Assembly: GCF_050624435.1 (NCBI RefSeq)
Contig: NC_134536.1
Location: 7,630,758-7,694,757, forward strand
Direction: 5' to 3'
DNA length: 64,000 nt
Source of the DNA: Tenrec ecaudatus
Taxonomy: Eukaryota > Chordata > Mammalia > Afrosoricida > Tenrecidae
A program made the position numbers and the translations under genes. Below, in pieces: positions 24,421 through 37,600 of the stretch. The notes beneath the pieces are model-generated. The model saw only the letters and a program-made list of their open reading frames with translations, was not told the origin of the DNA and ran no database searches. How positions within the stretch are numbered: position 1 is the first letter of the stretch; each line of letters opens with the position of its first letter.

Positions 24421-24822
24421 GGGACTCCTCGGGCATTTTCCACAACCACTTCCAGGAAACAACACAACAAAGCAGAAGTGGAAGATGTTTTGCTTGACAC
24501 CAGGCAAAGCTTACCTCAAGTCCTGACTCAGTCACTGGGTCAATCTGGCTGGCACTGAGGAAGTTACTCAACTTCTCGGACCTCGGTGTCCTTGTCTGTA
24601 AAATGAGAGCATCTAGGTATAATGCAGACGTTCTCTGGATCCCATGAAGTTATATGAAGATTGCTTAGAGCAGGTACATGCTCAGCACACAGAAACATCT
24701 TGCTTTCCTGCCTCCTGCTCTCTTCTTACTCTCTGCCATGGAGGTTGACATTTCCCCAATCAGTCCTCCTCTGACCTTGACGATCAGGGCTTGGGATCAG
24801 GGAAGAGGCTGAAGGTGGAGGT

Positions 24823-24823
<1 letters not shown>

Positions 24824-24892
<69 letters not shown>
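24824..24892. repeat. (AG)n microsatellite, long and pure
   Basis: About 34 uninterrupted AG units, ending in a short TG run. Confidence 0.97.
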
Positions 24893-24894
<2 letters not shown>

Positions 24895-25411
24895 TGTGTA
24901 AACACTGTTTCATGGTAGGCTGTTAGTTAATTTTCTGGGTTCTGAAGAATTTTACCCCAGTTCCATGATTTTGACAGTTCTCACTCTTTTGATGAATTTT
25001 TAAATATCACCCAGTCATTATACTTTAGAACAGGACCTCAAGCAGTTGTCCTGGGCTCCGGGGAGAAGCCACAGACCGCCTCCGCCCTCCCCAAGTCAGC
25101 TGTGGCAGCCATACCGATCTTTAGCCATCCAACGGAAGGGTCACCTTGAAGAGAAATTAATTTGGGTCTTGCTGGTTCTAGAGAGGAAAACTAGGCCCAC
25201 CATGTGGAGATAGCATGAAAACATGTCCTAGTGTTACATGACGTGAGAATCTTCCATCCATCAAATGGCAGAGGGAGGGCTTAAGGGATAAAGATGGCGG
25301 GGTGAGGCTGGCGGTAACTATAAGGGGGCATTGTGGTAATGGAACAGTTTCAAGTCTGGCTTGTGGTGGTGTTTACACCAGTCTACACCTGTGCTATGAC
25401 GCAGAACTATT

Positions 25412-25515
25412 CTCAAAACAAACAACTACAACATTGCTATTGAATGGATTCTGACTCATAGCGATCCTATCGAAATGAGTACAACTGCCCCCTAGGTTTC
25501 CCAGCACTGTAACCA
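25412..25515 (-). repeat. AfroSINE fragment
   Basis: Complement: cattgctattgaatggattc, tgactcatagcgatcctatc, and aggtttcccagcactgtaac. Confidence 0.8.
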
Positions 25516-25517
25516 CT

Positions 25518-26830
25518 TAAAAAAAACATTTTATTGTGAATTGATTAGGTGCCGGTTTACATGGAATATCATCAGTTTTACATTGAGCAATTCGTGTACA
25601 TCTCGTTGCTGCTCATACATGACAATCCCTTCAGTCTATTCTGAATCCCCTTTGCTTCCTGTTTCCATTCGTCCTCTTTTACTAACCCTCTCAATTTTGC
25701 CTGTGGGTAAATGGTTCCCCTTTATCTAAAATGTTTAGCTATTGGAACAAGATGATGATTTCAGCTCCAGACCTGAAGGAAGACTAAGGGCCATGGTCAT
25801 AAGGATTTGCCCAGTCTCTATCTGACTGGTCTCTATCTGAACCTGGTCTCTTTCATGATTTTGAGTTTTGATTCACATTTTTCTTACACTCTATCCAGGA
25901 CCTTCTAAGGTAAAAATTGCTTTTCAGAGCAATTCGTCATGGTAGTCGGGCACCATCTAGTTCTTCTGATCTCAAGAGCTATACAAACCTATCATGCTTT
26001 CCTCTGGATGGGGAGAGTCCAATAGTTGTGGTGGCTCATGAACTTTTAAGACCCCAGTCACCCTACTAGGATGTGGAACATCATCTTTGTAAACTAGGTT
26101 ATGCCAATTGCCGTTGGCGTCCCCTGAGACTATGGTCCTAATTCCCCAAGCCCAGTGGCTCAATCGCTCATGGTGTTTGAGTATGGCTAAGAAGGTTTCA
26201 TAACTTTGTCCTTTGTATGCACCACTATATCCATGCTATTTCCCTTCATCATTCTTTTCTATCCCTTCCTGCCTTCTGAACTCTATCCCTGGGCAAATGA
26301 TGCTCTTTTGTTCTCATGTGGTTGACTGTTCTAATGAGTGCACGTCTCTTGGGTGTTTTTGCTCACCTTATGCACCTATCATTTGGCTGAAAACTGAAGC
26401 ACACACGAGTTCTGCTCCAGACATGGAGGGCATCTAAGCACCATTGGCACTTGGTCTTTGTCATGATTTTGAGTTTCATTTTAGCATTGTTCTTGTACTC
26501 TATTTCAGACCTTTGACCTATTGAGATCCCTTTCAGAACACGTTGGCTGTGGTAGCTGGGCACCATCTAGTTCTTCTAGGTCTCAGGCTAGGGTTCACAT
26601 GATCCATGCATCCCTTTCCAGGAATGGCTTGCTTGCATCCTTGATTTCTTTCACTCTTCTCTGCATCAGACAGGGAAAGACCAACCACTGCACCTTAGAC
26701 GGCCACTCAGAAGCTTTTAAGCTCTCAGTCTCTACTCACCAAAGTGGGATGTAGATCATCATCTACGTGGACTAGGTTATGCCAAGTGATCCATCGGGTT
26801 TTTATTCACGGACCTTTGGCAGCACATCAC
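25518..26830 (-). mobile_element. L1 3' UTR with a tandemly repeated unit
   Basis: Starts with antisense poly(A) and signal (aaaaaaacattttattgtg), then about 1.3 kb of L1 3' UTR. A unit of about 610 bp occurs twice: gggcaccatctagttcttct at 25,949 and again at 26,559; a catgattttgagttt block and an actaggttatgcca block precede and follow each. Confidence 0.7.
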
Positions 26831-27231
26831 AAGACTTTTCATTCTAGTCTGTCCAAATGAGGAAGTGCAGCCAGCACCTGGCCAGCATCATAGCAATATG
26901 CAAGGCTCCACTGAACAGACAGCTAGAGTAGGCTACACTGACTGGGAATCTAAGTCAGGGGACCTTGCATGAAATGCAAGAATTCTATCATGGAGCCACC
27001 GGTTACCCCCACTGACTACCCAATAGTGAAAATGAGAGACAAGAGAATTAAACTCCCAGCATTTTGCTATGCAATAAGTCCTGGTCATGCAGTGGGCTGT
27101 GTGTGCAAACCCACCAGGTGTTCTTCGACACTCGATGGTAGGGAGGTTTTCTGGAGTGTTTTACTGTGCATATTGTCAACATGTCCTCATCCTACCCTGT
27201 AGTCACGATCCTGCCGTCCCCTCACTCACTC

Positions 27232-27440
27232 TCACTCCCTGCCATCGAGTCGATGCCAGCTCAGAGCGACCCTACAGGATAGAACTACAGGGTAGAACTT
27301 CTGTGAGTTTCCAAGACTGTACCTCTTTAGGGGAGGAGAAAGCCCCATCTCTCCCCCACGGAGCGGCGGATGGTTTCAGACTGCTGACCTTGAGGATCAC
27401 AACCCAATGCGTCACCACCGCCCCCCCCCCCCAGGGCTCC
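27232..27440 (-). repeat. AfroSINE, full length
   Basis: Complement of the full unit: ctgccatcgagtcgatgcc, gagcgaccctacaggatag, gagtttccaagactgtacc, and ccagggctcc. A C run at 27,421-27,432 sits in the head. Confidence 0.9.
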
Positions 27441-27599
27441 TTGCTGTCCCCTAGGAAAGAGGATTCACCAGTTTTCTCTTGCGTGCTGGATGTACCACCA
27501 CCATCAACAAGACAGCCCTGAGCCCTGGACAGAAGAATCTGAGACAAAGGCTGTGGAATGAAAGTGCCCCATACAGACTTATACGTGTAGTGGACATTG

Positions 27600-28256
27600 T
27601 ATTCCTTCCTCCCAAGTGGGTCTAGGGGAAAGGCATTTGGGGGTTGAAAGGTCAGCATGTCTTTCAGATCAGATAAACACTTGGAACAGGCAAACTATCA
27701 AACCCGAGGACAACAAACCCCCGAAGAGGCAGCCGCAGCGTGTGGCCTTTGCTCTTGTTTGCAGAATAGCCCAAAGAATTTGCAGCCCAATCAGAGTCCG
27801 CAGAGGAGTGCTGTCCCCCAGGGCCAGCTGGTCCTCACCCCAGCGGGCGGGGAGCCAACTACGCGGACCTGCTCGGTAGGCCCCTAAGAAGAGGTGGCCC
27901 GTGGGGTCAGTTCTGTGGGCCCCTCCCGGACTAGAGAAAGATTAACAAGGCTGTTGGACATGGAAGCACTCGGGTTACAAAGAGAAAGGGCTGTTTGTGT
28001 GTTGGTGTGAGGCAGCGACAACGCATACCCCACGGAGCCCTGCAACAAACCGGCTCTGGGAGAGCGGCAGAACCCACGCCCACGGCAGAAGAGCAGCGTG
28101 GGGCGAGCCTGGACCCAGGGCTGCTTTCTGGAGCAGGCTGCCACTCTCCCTCGGGGTGCCAGTCCAGAGGCGGCCTGTGCCCACGGCAGCCTCCGTTGCG
28201 GCCCTTCGAAATCTCTGGGGTAGAAAGGCCGTGGAGTGACCCCTCCTTCAGCAAGA
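27600..28256 (+). promoter_or_regulatory. SLC22A2: Candidate SLC22A2 promoter and 5' UTR, CpG-rich
   Basis: CpG dinucleotides and GC content rise from about 27,700 and stay high through exon 1. A CCAAT-type motif (cccaatcag) lies near 27,786. I see no TATA box a sensible distance from the ATG and cannot place the transcription start. The core promoter is assigned by position and base composition only. Confidence 0.5.
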
Positions 28257-28667
28257 ATGCCCACGGTAGATGACATCCTAGAACACATCGGAGACTTTCA
28301 CTTTTTCCAGAAGCAAACGTTCTTCCTCTTGTCTCTGCTCTCTGTTACCTTCGCCCCCATCTACGTGGGCATCGTCTTCCTGGGCTTCACCCCCGACCAC
28401 CGCTGCCAGAGCCCTGGGGTGGCCGAGCTCAGCCAGCGCTGTGGCTGGAGCCAGGACGAGGAGCTGAACTACACCGTGCCCAGCCTGGGGGCTGAGGGCG
28501 ACGTCTTCACTCGCCAGTGCCGCAGGTATGAGGTGGACTGGAACCAAAGCGCCCTCGGCTGCGTGGACCCGCTGGCCGGCCTGACCACCAACAGCAGCCA
28601 CCTGCCCCTGGGGCCCTGCAGGCACGGCTGGGTGTACGACTCGCCCGGCTCCTCCATCGTGACCGAG
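28257..28667 (+). CDS. SLC22A2: SLC22A2 exon 1 (codons 1-137)
   Basis: The start ATG has A at -3 (context aagaATG). The protein begins [12 protein letters not shown], the expected OCT N-terminus. The exon encodes the cytoplasmic N-terminus, TM1 and most of the extracellular loop, with five of its six conserved cysteines and all three N-glycosylation sequons. It ends in phase 0 after GTGACCGAG, followed by the donor gtgagt at 28668. The exon is very CpG-rich, unlike its surroundings. Confidence 0.97.
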
Positions 28668-31600
28668 GTGAGTGAGTCCCACCCAGATGCTCAGGACTGA
28701 GAGGGAGAGAGTAAATGACCGAGCTTGGCTTCTGGAAGATTTCAGGGTTAGCCCATGCCTGTGCTCCGACATGCTCCTTGGACTCGGTGTGCCTCCCAGG
28801 ACCCTAGCTTGTAGATGAACAGAGAAGCTTCCATTTGTCTCGATGAGCAGGGAGGTGACAGCTCCTGGCAGTGATTCTGGTTTATGCCAAGTCACAATGG
28901 CGACAAACCCCCAGGACTAGCACAACTGCTGGAAATCAGCCCAAGGAGGGGACGAAGCTGAAGCCTCCTCTTTTTCCAGAACTCCTACCTTCCCCCCGAG
29001 TTTTCCCACCACGCAGAAGGACAGACATCTGGCAAGCTTATGGAGTTCCCCTGAGCTGTGCCTTCCTGTATTGGGGCCCCGGTGGGGTGCTGTAGCAGGT
29101 TATGTGTTGGGCTGCCAACCTCGAGGCCAGCAATTCAAAACCCCCTGGGGGAGGTTCTACTCCCCTACAGATTTCCAGTCTCAGGCGCCCACAGGGGCAG
29201 TTCTGTCCTCACCTGTAGGGCGCGATGAGTCTGAAAAGACTCATCGCCTTCCTGTGATGCAGGAAGCTTCTCTCCGGATGACTGTTTCATTCCCTCTTTA
29301 ATTAGCTCAGTGTTCCTATAAAACCCTTTGGAGTCAGAGATCATGCTGCAGTCCTATTTTTCTTAACATGACACTTAGCATTTCCATTTAATTGAGAATT
29401 CTTGCTGCAAATGGAGAGAAAGCAAAAGCCAGAGTCTTGTTTCTCCATAAGATAAAGCAAAATGGAGAAATGAAATTATTCTGAAAAACACTGAGCAAGC
29501 CAGTTGCCTGGCTTCATTTCAAACAACGGCTTAGATAATGGGAAGATGTTCTGTATGAACAGATGTTTCTGGAAAGGAGCCTAATTTTTGTTCAGGATCT
29601 AAAGTGGCCAAATAGTTATGTGACATGTAGAAGATCTACATGTTCCGCACCATAAACTTTACAAGGCCGTACAGCTTGGCTGATATCATTCCAGCCCACA
29701 GGGAGAAGAAACTGAGGCCCAGGGCGGAGACAAGTGGTGTCCAAGGCACATGGAAGTGTAAGTGGAGTTGGCCCTAGAAGCCTGGCCTCCTGACTTCCTC
29801 TGCGAATCACCCCAAAGGACAGCAAATGCAATCAGGACTTCCAGCTGGTTCATACCGGCTTGAGAATTTGCATTTCCACGTAGAAATGAACCAGTTCAAA
29901 GTCTTGAATTCAACAGCCTTTAACTGTATGCTTCTAACACTACCACCACCACCCCACTCCACCCCGCCGACACACACACACTGCTATCAAAGACGTCCTT
30001 CAGAGCAGAGGCTCCAGGAGCCCAATGCATCTCTTCCTTCTGTATCTTAAAGTTCAGAAGTAAAGCATGGATTCACTTATAAATGGAGGCATCACTTAAT
30101 GCCGGTTGATTGAGCCAGCACTGTGGTGATGGTGTCGCATGTCATACATTGAGCTGCTAACTGCGAGGTCAGCAGTTCGAGCCCACCAGTTGCTCTGCTG
30201 GAAAAAGATGAGTCTGTCTATTCCCATAAAAATGCAAAGTCTTGGAAATCGCAAAGGGAAGTTCTATTCTATTCTGTATAGTCAATGTGAGTTGAAATTG
30301 ACTCGGTGGCAGTGAATTATAATTGATTCCTGGTAAATTCTCTGGGAAGCATTGAACTGCTCATAGCAAGGTAGGCAGTTCAAACCCGTCAGCTGCTCCT
30401 CGGGAGAAAGCCGAGACAATCTGCTCCCATAAGTATTGATAGCTTCAAAAACAATACAATTGGGCTTCTGGGAGTTGGCATTGACTAGGTGACCATGGTC
30501 TGGTTGGGTTGGGTTTGGGCTTATAGTTGGCCTGGGAACCTTGGTTGCCCAGTGGGTTAAGAGCTCAATTGCTAACCAGACGGCTGGCAATTGAAACCCA
30601 TCAGCCACCGGATGGGATAAAGACGCTTCCACAAAGATCCACAGCCTCAGAAACCCTACGGAGCAGAACTACTCTGTCCGGCATGGTCACTGTGGTGCAG
30701 GGTCCACTTGGGTTTGGTTTGAGTTATGGTTGACCTAATGACCAACTCCCAGGTGGGCTATTGACGAGATTGGGGCAAGTCTCTTGGTTGGGCAAAGAAA
30801 GTGAGCACGACAGCAAATGACTGCACTCTTGTCCCTGGGCCACACTTCAGGTAAGAAGAGGTCACGAGGGCCCGGGCTGAGTCACGTGCAGCAGGGTTCT
30901 GACTGGATGCTGTTTTCTTTCCTTTCTGGCGTGGAACACATCGCATGCCGGGCCAGTTTAACCTCGTGTGCTCCAACGCCTGGATGCTGGATCTGTTCCA
31001 GTCAGCGGTGAATGTGGGATTTTTTATCGGGTCCATGGGGATCGGTTACATAGCAGACAGGTAGGTGTGCAATAAACATGGTGGGATGGGAACACTCTTA
31101 CAGATTCGGAAAACATCTGTTCCTGCTCCCAAATTCGGAGACCATGGTGTCCTCACCTTCGCCTTCGCAGTCCTATGCTTGTTGCTGGTACGTCGGTCCG
31201 AGCAAGGCTACTGCTGGCAGCTACTGTGGAGTCCGCCCGGACTCAAACAGACCGAAATACCCCCGAGTCCCGATGGTCTTCACGAACATTGCCTGTGTGA
31301 GTCCGTTGTTGCGGCTATTGGATCGACCCATCCCATTTTGGGTTCCCCTTGTTTTCTGATGACCCTTGCTTTACTAAACATGATGTTTAGCAATTCGCTT
31401 TCTTCAAGACGTGTCCAAGGAAGTGAGTCAAAGTCTCACCACCCTCACTTCCAGGGACTGTTCTGGTTGCATTTCCTCTGAGATAGATTTGCTCATTCCT
31501 TCAGCAGTCCGCAGTAGATTCCATATTCCCTGCCAACAGCAGCACTGGACTGCATCAATTCCTCGTCTGTCTTCCTTCTTCATTATCTAACTTTTAAAAG

Positions 31601-34600
31601 CTAGTAATGACTTACGTCTTTATTTTCCAACTCTTAGGGGTCATGGAAAGGGATTGGAGCATTAAAAACCCACAGCAGACCCTCCGCCATCAAGTTAATT
31701 CTTACGCTAAGAATTAACACCCTGTGTACAATTTCTGAGGAGGTGAATATTTGCAAGCAGCCGCCCGCCATATCTTTCTCCTGCAGAGTGGCCGGTGCTT
31801 TTGAACTACCAACCCTGGGTTCGCAGCCCCACACTTAAACAACAGCACCACCAGGGCCCATGTGTGTGTGTGTGTGTGTGTGTCACCAAGACACTATCCC
31901 ATTAAAAAGTCTTCCATACAATGGGAGAAAAAGGTAGAACAAAACTCAAAATCAATTTTTGAAAAGACCAGGCTTGCTGGTCAGATAGAGACTGGTGCAA
32001 GCCCAAGACTATACCCCTGAGTCACCCTTCAGTCTGGTACTTCACTCATCCTTGCGGCTCAGTTTTCAGCTACACAATGGAACAGTCTATAAGAGAAACA
32101 ATCGTGCTAGTGAGGCATGCACCCACCCCTTGCACCAATCAACCAGCTGATATCAAGGAGACTACATTGGCCGAAGAGTGGGGTTCTGAAGAGTGGGGTT
32201 CCGAAGGGTCAGGAGAGGAGTGGAGGCCAGAGACCGAGAGGGAGTGAGGTGAGAGCGTTGCACCAAAGGCATGTAACTGATGTGATGAAGTAAACAGTGT
32301 ATGAGTGTTGAATGTAAAACGGCTCTGTAAGACCTGCACTTGATTTATAATCAAGTTTTTTTGTTTGCTTCATTTGTGTTTTTTTAACTAGTGGAAAGAT
32401 TCCATTATCTTTTAATTCTGTGTTTCCATGAGCTGTTGGAAGCTCCTTAATACACATGCACACACACTTATTTAGCTCTGCAAAAATCATAAATGAGTTT
32501 TAAGATTGTAGCACTTTCATTCCCTCCCCAACTATAGCTCTGATACAGACAATCTCAAACCTAGGAATAAATATTAAATGTGATGGAATGGACTATGCCT
32601 TGACCTGCTAATCACAAGGTCGACAGTTTGAACACACCCACCAGTCCTTGGGGGGGGGGGGAGCGGGGGCAGGGGGAGATGAAACTGTCTGCACTGTTAT
32701 ACTTAAACCTTGGAAACCCAGCAGGGCAGTTCTACTCTGTCCTAGAAGGTCACTATGAGTCAAGATCAACTTCGTGACTGTGAGTTTTACATATTTAAGT
32801 ATGCATACAATATTTACAGATAAATACAAACATCTCCTTGGATTATAGTATGTCGCAGGCTGGATTTAAACTTGCTGAAGTCTTAAAGATGACCAGCAAT
32901 GTTCCAGCAATGACCTACTATGTCCCAGGGCCAGGTATACCTGCCATTTCTACAGGGGCTATGCCATGGGAAGCTGGAAGGAGGGAGGACAATAGAGTAG
33001 TGGGCTAAGCATTTGCCTGCTAACTTCAAGACTGGCAGTTCAAGCCCACCAGCAGCTGTGTGGGAGAGAGATGACGCTGTGGGCTCCTATAAAGACGAAC
33101 AGCCTCAAAAACCATAGGGATCCATTCTACTCTGCCCTAGAGGGCTGCTATGAGTCAGAATCGACTCAATGGCAATGGGCTGGGTTTTGAATTAGTCATG
33201 AAGCAGTTTGCTCTACCACCTCACATTTCTAACTGCACTTAGTCTCCCTGCCAGGGCTGCTCTGGAAACGTCCTGTTAGGTGGCTTGTAAGGTGAAAAGA
33301 AAGGTCATTCCTTTTAAATTTTATTGCCACAGAATTGAGGCTACTTGCTTGGAGATGACCCAGAAGCTCAGGAGAGACACATTAACTACAGGAGGGCCAG
33401 AGTCCAGACCAGGCCGTCTGGCCAGCAGGCTCCTCCCTTCCTCCCTAGAAAGTGCAGATACTGAAACTCAGAGAGGATGTGGGCCAAGAACCCCGCCTCA
33501 AACCACAAGTGACCCAGTTAATTATTCTCATCCCACTCGCAAAGCAGGAGACCTCCACTGACAGTGCATTCCTAATTTATAATCCCTGTCAATTATCCAC
33601 CTTCTCAAATGACTTCATCAGAGTCTTCCATTGTTGAAATCTCCCATCTAAGTCATCGTTCATGATGCTTCCCCCGAAGGCTTCATTCATCTTTCGAGTT
33701 CTTTGTCTCGGCTGTCTGCAGTTTGAGAGGTTGTTTGCCCTCCTTTTGCTCCGCTGGCATGTGTGTCAAGAGCATGAACCAAAACCCCAAACCCGCTGCC
33801 ACCAAGTTGATTCCAGCTCACAGTAGACCGAGTTAGGGTCTCCAAGACCATAAACCTGTATGGGAGCGGGCAGCCTCATCTTTCTCCTGTGGAGTGGGTG
33901 GTAGTTTTGGATCGTTGACTTACGGGTTGGCAGCCCAATGCTTAACTCTCATGGGATCCAGAAAAGGCAGCCGATTTCTCGTCTAGATGTCCAATGGCTC
34001 CTTCCGAACAATGGTCAGATTTTATGCACTGGGATAAAAATCTCATAGAGTCCCATTGTATAGTTTGGCTCAAGCCAAGGCTAAATAAAACAGGTGAGCT
34101 TCTATGAAAAATTTTGAAATATGCCCTAACCGGTGTCGGATGTCTAACCTTCAGGTTAGCAGCTCAGCCCCACCGGCAGAAAGACAAGGCTGTCTGCTCC
34201 CCCAAACAATGACATCCCTGTGCCGCGACCCTTGGATACAGTTCCTCATGTGGTGGTGACCCCCAACCAGCAAATTCTTTTCGGTACTACTTCATCAGTG
34301 CAATGATGTTACTATGATGAATCGGGTGACCCCTGTGAAAGGGTCGTTTGATCCCCCAAAGGGTCGTGGCCCACAGGTTGAGAACTGCTGCCCCACAGGG
34401 TCGAAATGAGACAGAAGCAACTCCATGGCAGTCAGAGTGGTTTGGCCTCTACAGCTGGTTTCTTTGTCAGCGGAACCAGAAATATTCCATGAAAACGTGG
34501 TAAATGAGAGTATGGCCTCTTGCACCAAGTCAAGGTCAGAGCATCAGATTTGCAAAGACGAGAGGGGGGGAGTGAAAGAAGGAAGAAAGGGGGGTAGGGA

Positions 34601-37600
34601 CAGAGAGTGAATCATGTGCTAGAGAACTGGAAAATAAATCTTTTATAAAACTTCTCATTTATTTCTTCTTCCACAACTTCCTAAAGATCAATTTCGGTAT
34701 CACTTGACAAGAAAGTCAGTCCTCACCAGATCCGCACTTTTACTCGAAGGGCCAGTCGTTCTAAGGGCTGTGTTTAGTGGCACACTGGTTAATGTTTAAT
34801 GCCCGGTAATCGAGGTAAATGTTCTGGTCTGAAAATATTCCCCCCGTCAGTAACTTGGCTTTTCACTTAGAGGATAAAACCTTATGATGGACAAAAGTTT
34901 TTATCTTGTGTACAGCCCTGTTGATTGTTTTTGCCTTTTGCTGTTTGTGCTTCCGTTGTGTTAGAATCCATTGCTAAAGGCTAAACCCCAAGAGCATTGG
35001 CGCTGCATTTTCTTGTAAGAAATTTATGGTTTCGTCTGCATAGTTAGGCCCTGAGTCCATTTTCTCTTTGCTTGTGTGCATATGAGACATGGATCCTGTT
35101 TCATTTTCAGCATGTGGAAATCTAATTTTCCCAGCATCATTTATTGAAAAGACTCTTCTTTCCCCACCAAGTGGACTTAGGCCTCTTATAAAAAAAAAAA
35201 AATCAGTTGTGCCGGTTTATTTCTGGATTCTCAATTGTATCCTATTGGTCTGTGTGGCTATTGTTACACCAGTACCGGGCTGTTTTAGTCATTACACTGA
35301 ATAATATATTTTAAGATCAGGATATGTGAGTTCTCCTGTTTTGTTCTCTTTCAACATTGCTTCGCTATTCAGCTGGAGTGCTGTTCTTGCCGTTCCAGGT
35401 AAAGTTGAAGCTGAGGGGATTTTTGACTAGGATTGTGCTGAATCTTTAGATTGCTTTGGGCATTATTGACACCTTAACAATATTGAGTCTCTCAATCCAT
35501 GAACAAGGAACATCTTTTCATTTATTTAAGTCTTCTCGAATCTCTTACAGCCGTGTTTTATAATTTATCTTGAATGAGTCCTTTACCTACCTGGATAAAT
35601 TTATTCCCAGGCATTTTATTCTCCTAGACACTGCTGTAAATGGAAGTTTTCTATAGCACTAGAACTTTTCTTATGGACTTTTGGGGATTCTATATATAGG
35701 ATCATGTCACCTGAAATGGAGATAATTCTACTTTCTCTCCAACATAGATAACTTTTATTTCTTTTTCTTCTCTTATTGCTGTGGCTAGATATTCACCCCA
35801 TTCATCAGACAGCACTCAGAAAGGATTAGGACCCACTCTAATCCTGTATGACTTTGTTAACTTAGCTGAAAACATCTTCAAAGAAAGAATCTAATTGCCA
35901 ACAAGGTCACATTGATAAGTACAGGGATTGGAATTTCTACATCTTTGGGAGAGACACCATTCAATCTATATCATGGTCCTACTAGCCTACTCCATAAAAT
36001 GCCCATAACCCTTTTTTCCAACTGAGTCTCAAGTCAAGGCTGACTCTTACAACCCACTATATGGTTTCTGAGGCTATAAAAATTTTTTAGTCATTTTATT
36101 AGGGCCTCTTACAGCTCTTATTACAATCTATAGATCCATCCATTGTGTCAAGCACATTTGTACATATGTTGCCCTCATCATTTTCAAAACATTTTCTTTC
36201 TACTTGAGCCCTTGCTATCAGCTTATTCCACCCCCTTCCTCCCTCAAGATCCCTTGATGATTAATATATATTTTTTCATGTCTTACACTGGCCACTGTCT
36301 CCCTTTTCTGTTGTCCATCCCCCTGGGAAAGGGGGTTGTTATATGTCGATTATTGTGATTGGTTCTCCCTTTCTCCCATCCCCAAACTTCCCCTTATCCT
36401 CCTGGTTTTCCTACTCTCATTATTGGTCCTGAGGGGTTTATCTGTCCTGGATTCCCTGTGTTGTGAGCTCGTGACTGTACCAGGGTATATGCTCTGGTCT
36501 AGGTAGAATTGAGGTCATGCTTGGGGGGTGGGGTGGGGAATGGGGTGGGAAGGAAGCTTTAAAGAACTAGAGGAAAGTTGTATTATTCATCAGTGCTACA
36601 CTGCCCCGATTGGCTTGTCTCTTCCTTGTGACCCTTCTATAAGGAGATGTCCAATTGTCTATAGATGGGCTTTGGGACTGCACTCCGCCCTCCCCTCATT
36701 CACATCAATATGATTTTTTGGTTTCGGTCTTTGATACCTGATACTATTGATACCTCATGATCCCACAGGCAGGTGTGCTTCTTCCATGTGGGCTTTGTTG
36801 CTTCTCAGCTACTTGGCTACTTGTTTATCTTCAAACCTTTAAGACCCCGGACACTATATCTTTTGATAGCCGGGCACCATCAGCTTTCTTCCCCACACTT
36901 GCTTATGCATCCATTTTGTCTTCAGCATTCTTGTCAGGGAAGGTGAGCATCACAGAATGCCGAGTAATTAGAACAAGGTGTTCTTGTGTTGAGGGAACAC
37001 TTGAGTGGCGGCCCAATGGCTGTCTGCTGCCTTACTGCTTAACAAATAAATATATGTAAATAGATCTATTTCCCTATTGTTATATATAAATATAGTTACA
37101 TATGTACGTGCCTGTATCTAGACCTCTATAAATGCCCTTTGCCTCCTAGTTCCTTCCTCTATCTTCTTTTACTTTCCTCTTGTCCCACTATCATGCTCAG
37201 CCTTCATTTGGGTTTTGGTAATTCCTCTCGGCTACATTGCCCTTGATCAAGCCCCACCAGGCATTCTATGCCCTCCTCACCATTGATTTTAGATCACTTA
37301 TTGGTCCCTTGTCCCTGGGTCTATTGGCACCCCACTTCCTTTCCCCCGGTTAGCCTCATGGTTCCCCTGTAAAGCATCTGGCTGGATTTGAGCCACGTAC
37401 CTTTGGATTAGCAACCCAACATTGAACTCAGAGTGCCATGAGTGATGGGAGTGTGACACCAAGCATTTCCAGGGAAACACACAAATACTACCCAGTCCAG
37501 AAGCACTTTTGGAACTGAGGAAAGTGCATATTGAACACTGAATTTCTTTTGTGCCAAAGCAAAAACTTTCTTAGGTAAGTCGTTGGTTGAGATGGCTATT

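Noticed and set aside
28236..28256. An in-frame start seven codons upstream of the SLC22A2 ATG
   Set aside because: The codon is GTG, not ATG. The MPTVDD start with A at -3 matches the family N-terminus.
28278..28895. A 205-residue antisense open frame across exon 1
   Set aside because: A shadow of the GC-rich, codon-biased exon. No homology or splice context.
30165..30200. tRNA-like A and B boxes suggesting a tRNA gene
   Set aside because: They belong to the tRNA-derived head of an AfroSINE; no cloverleaf with a CCA-ready acceptor stem is visible.
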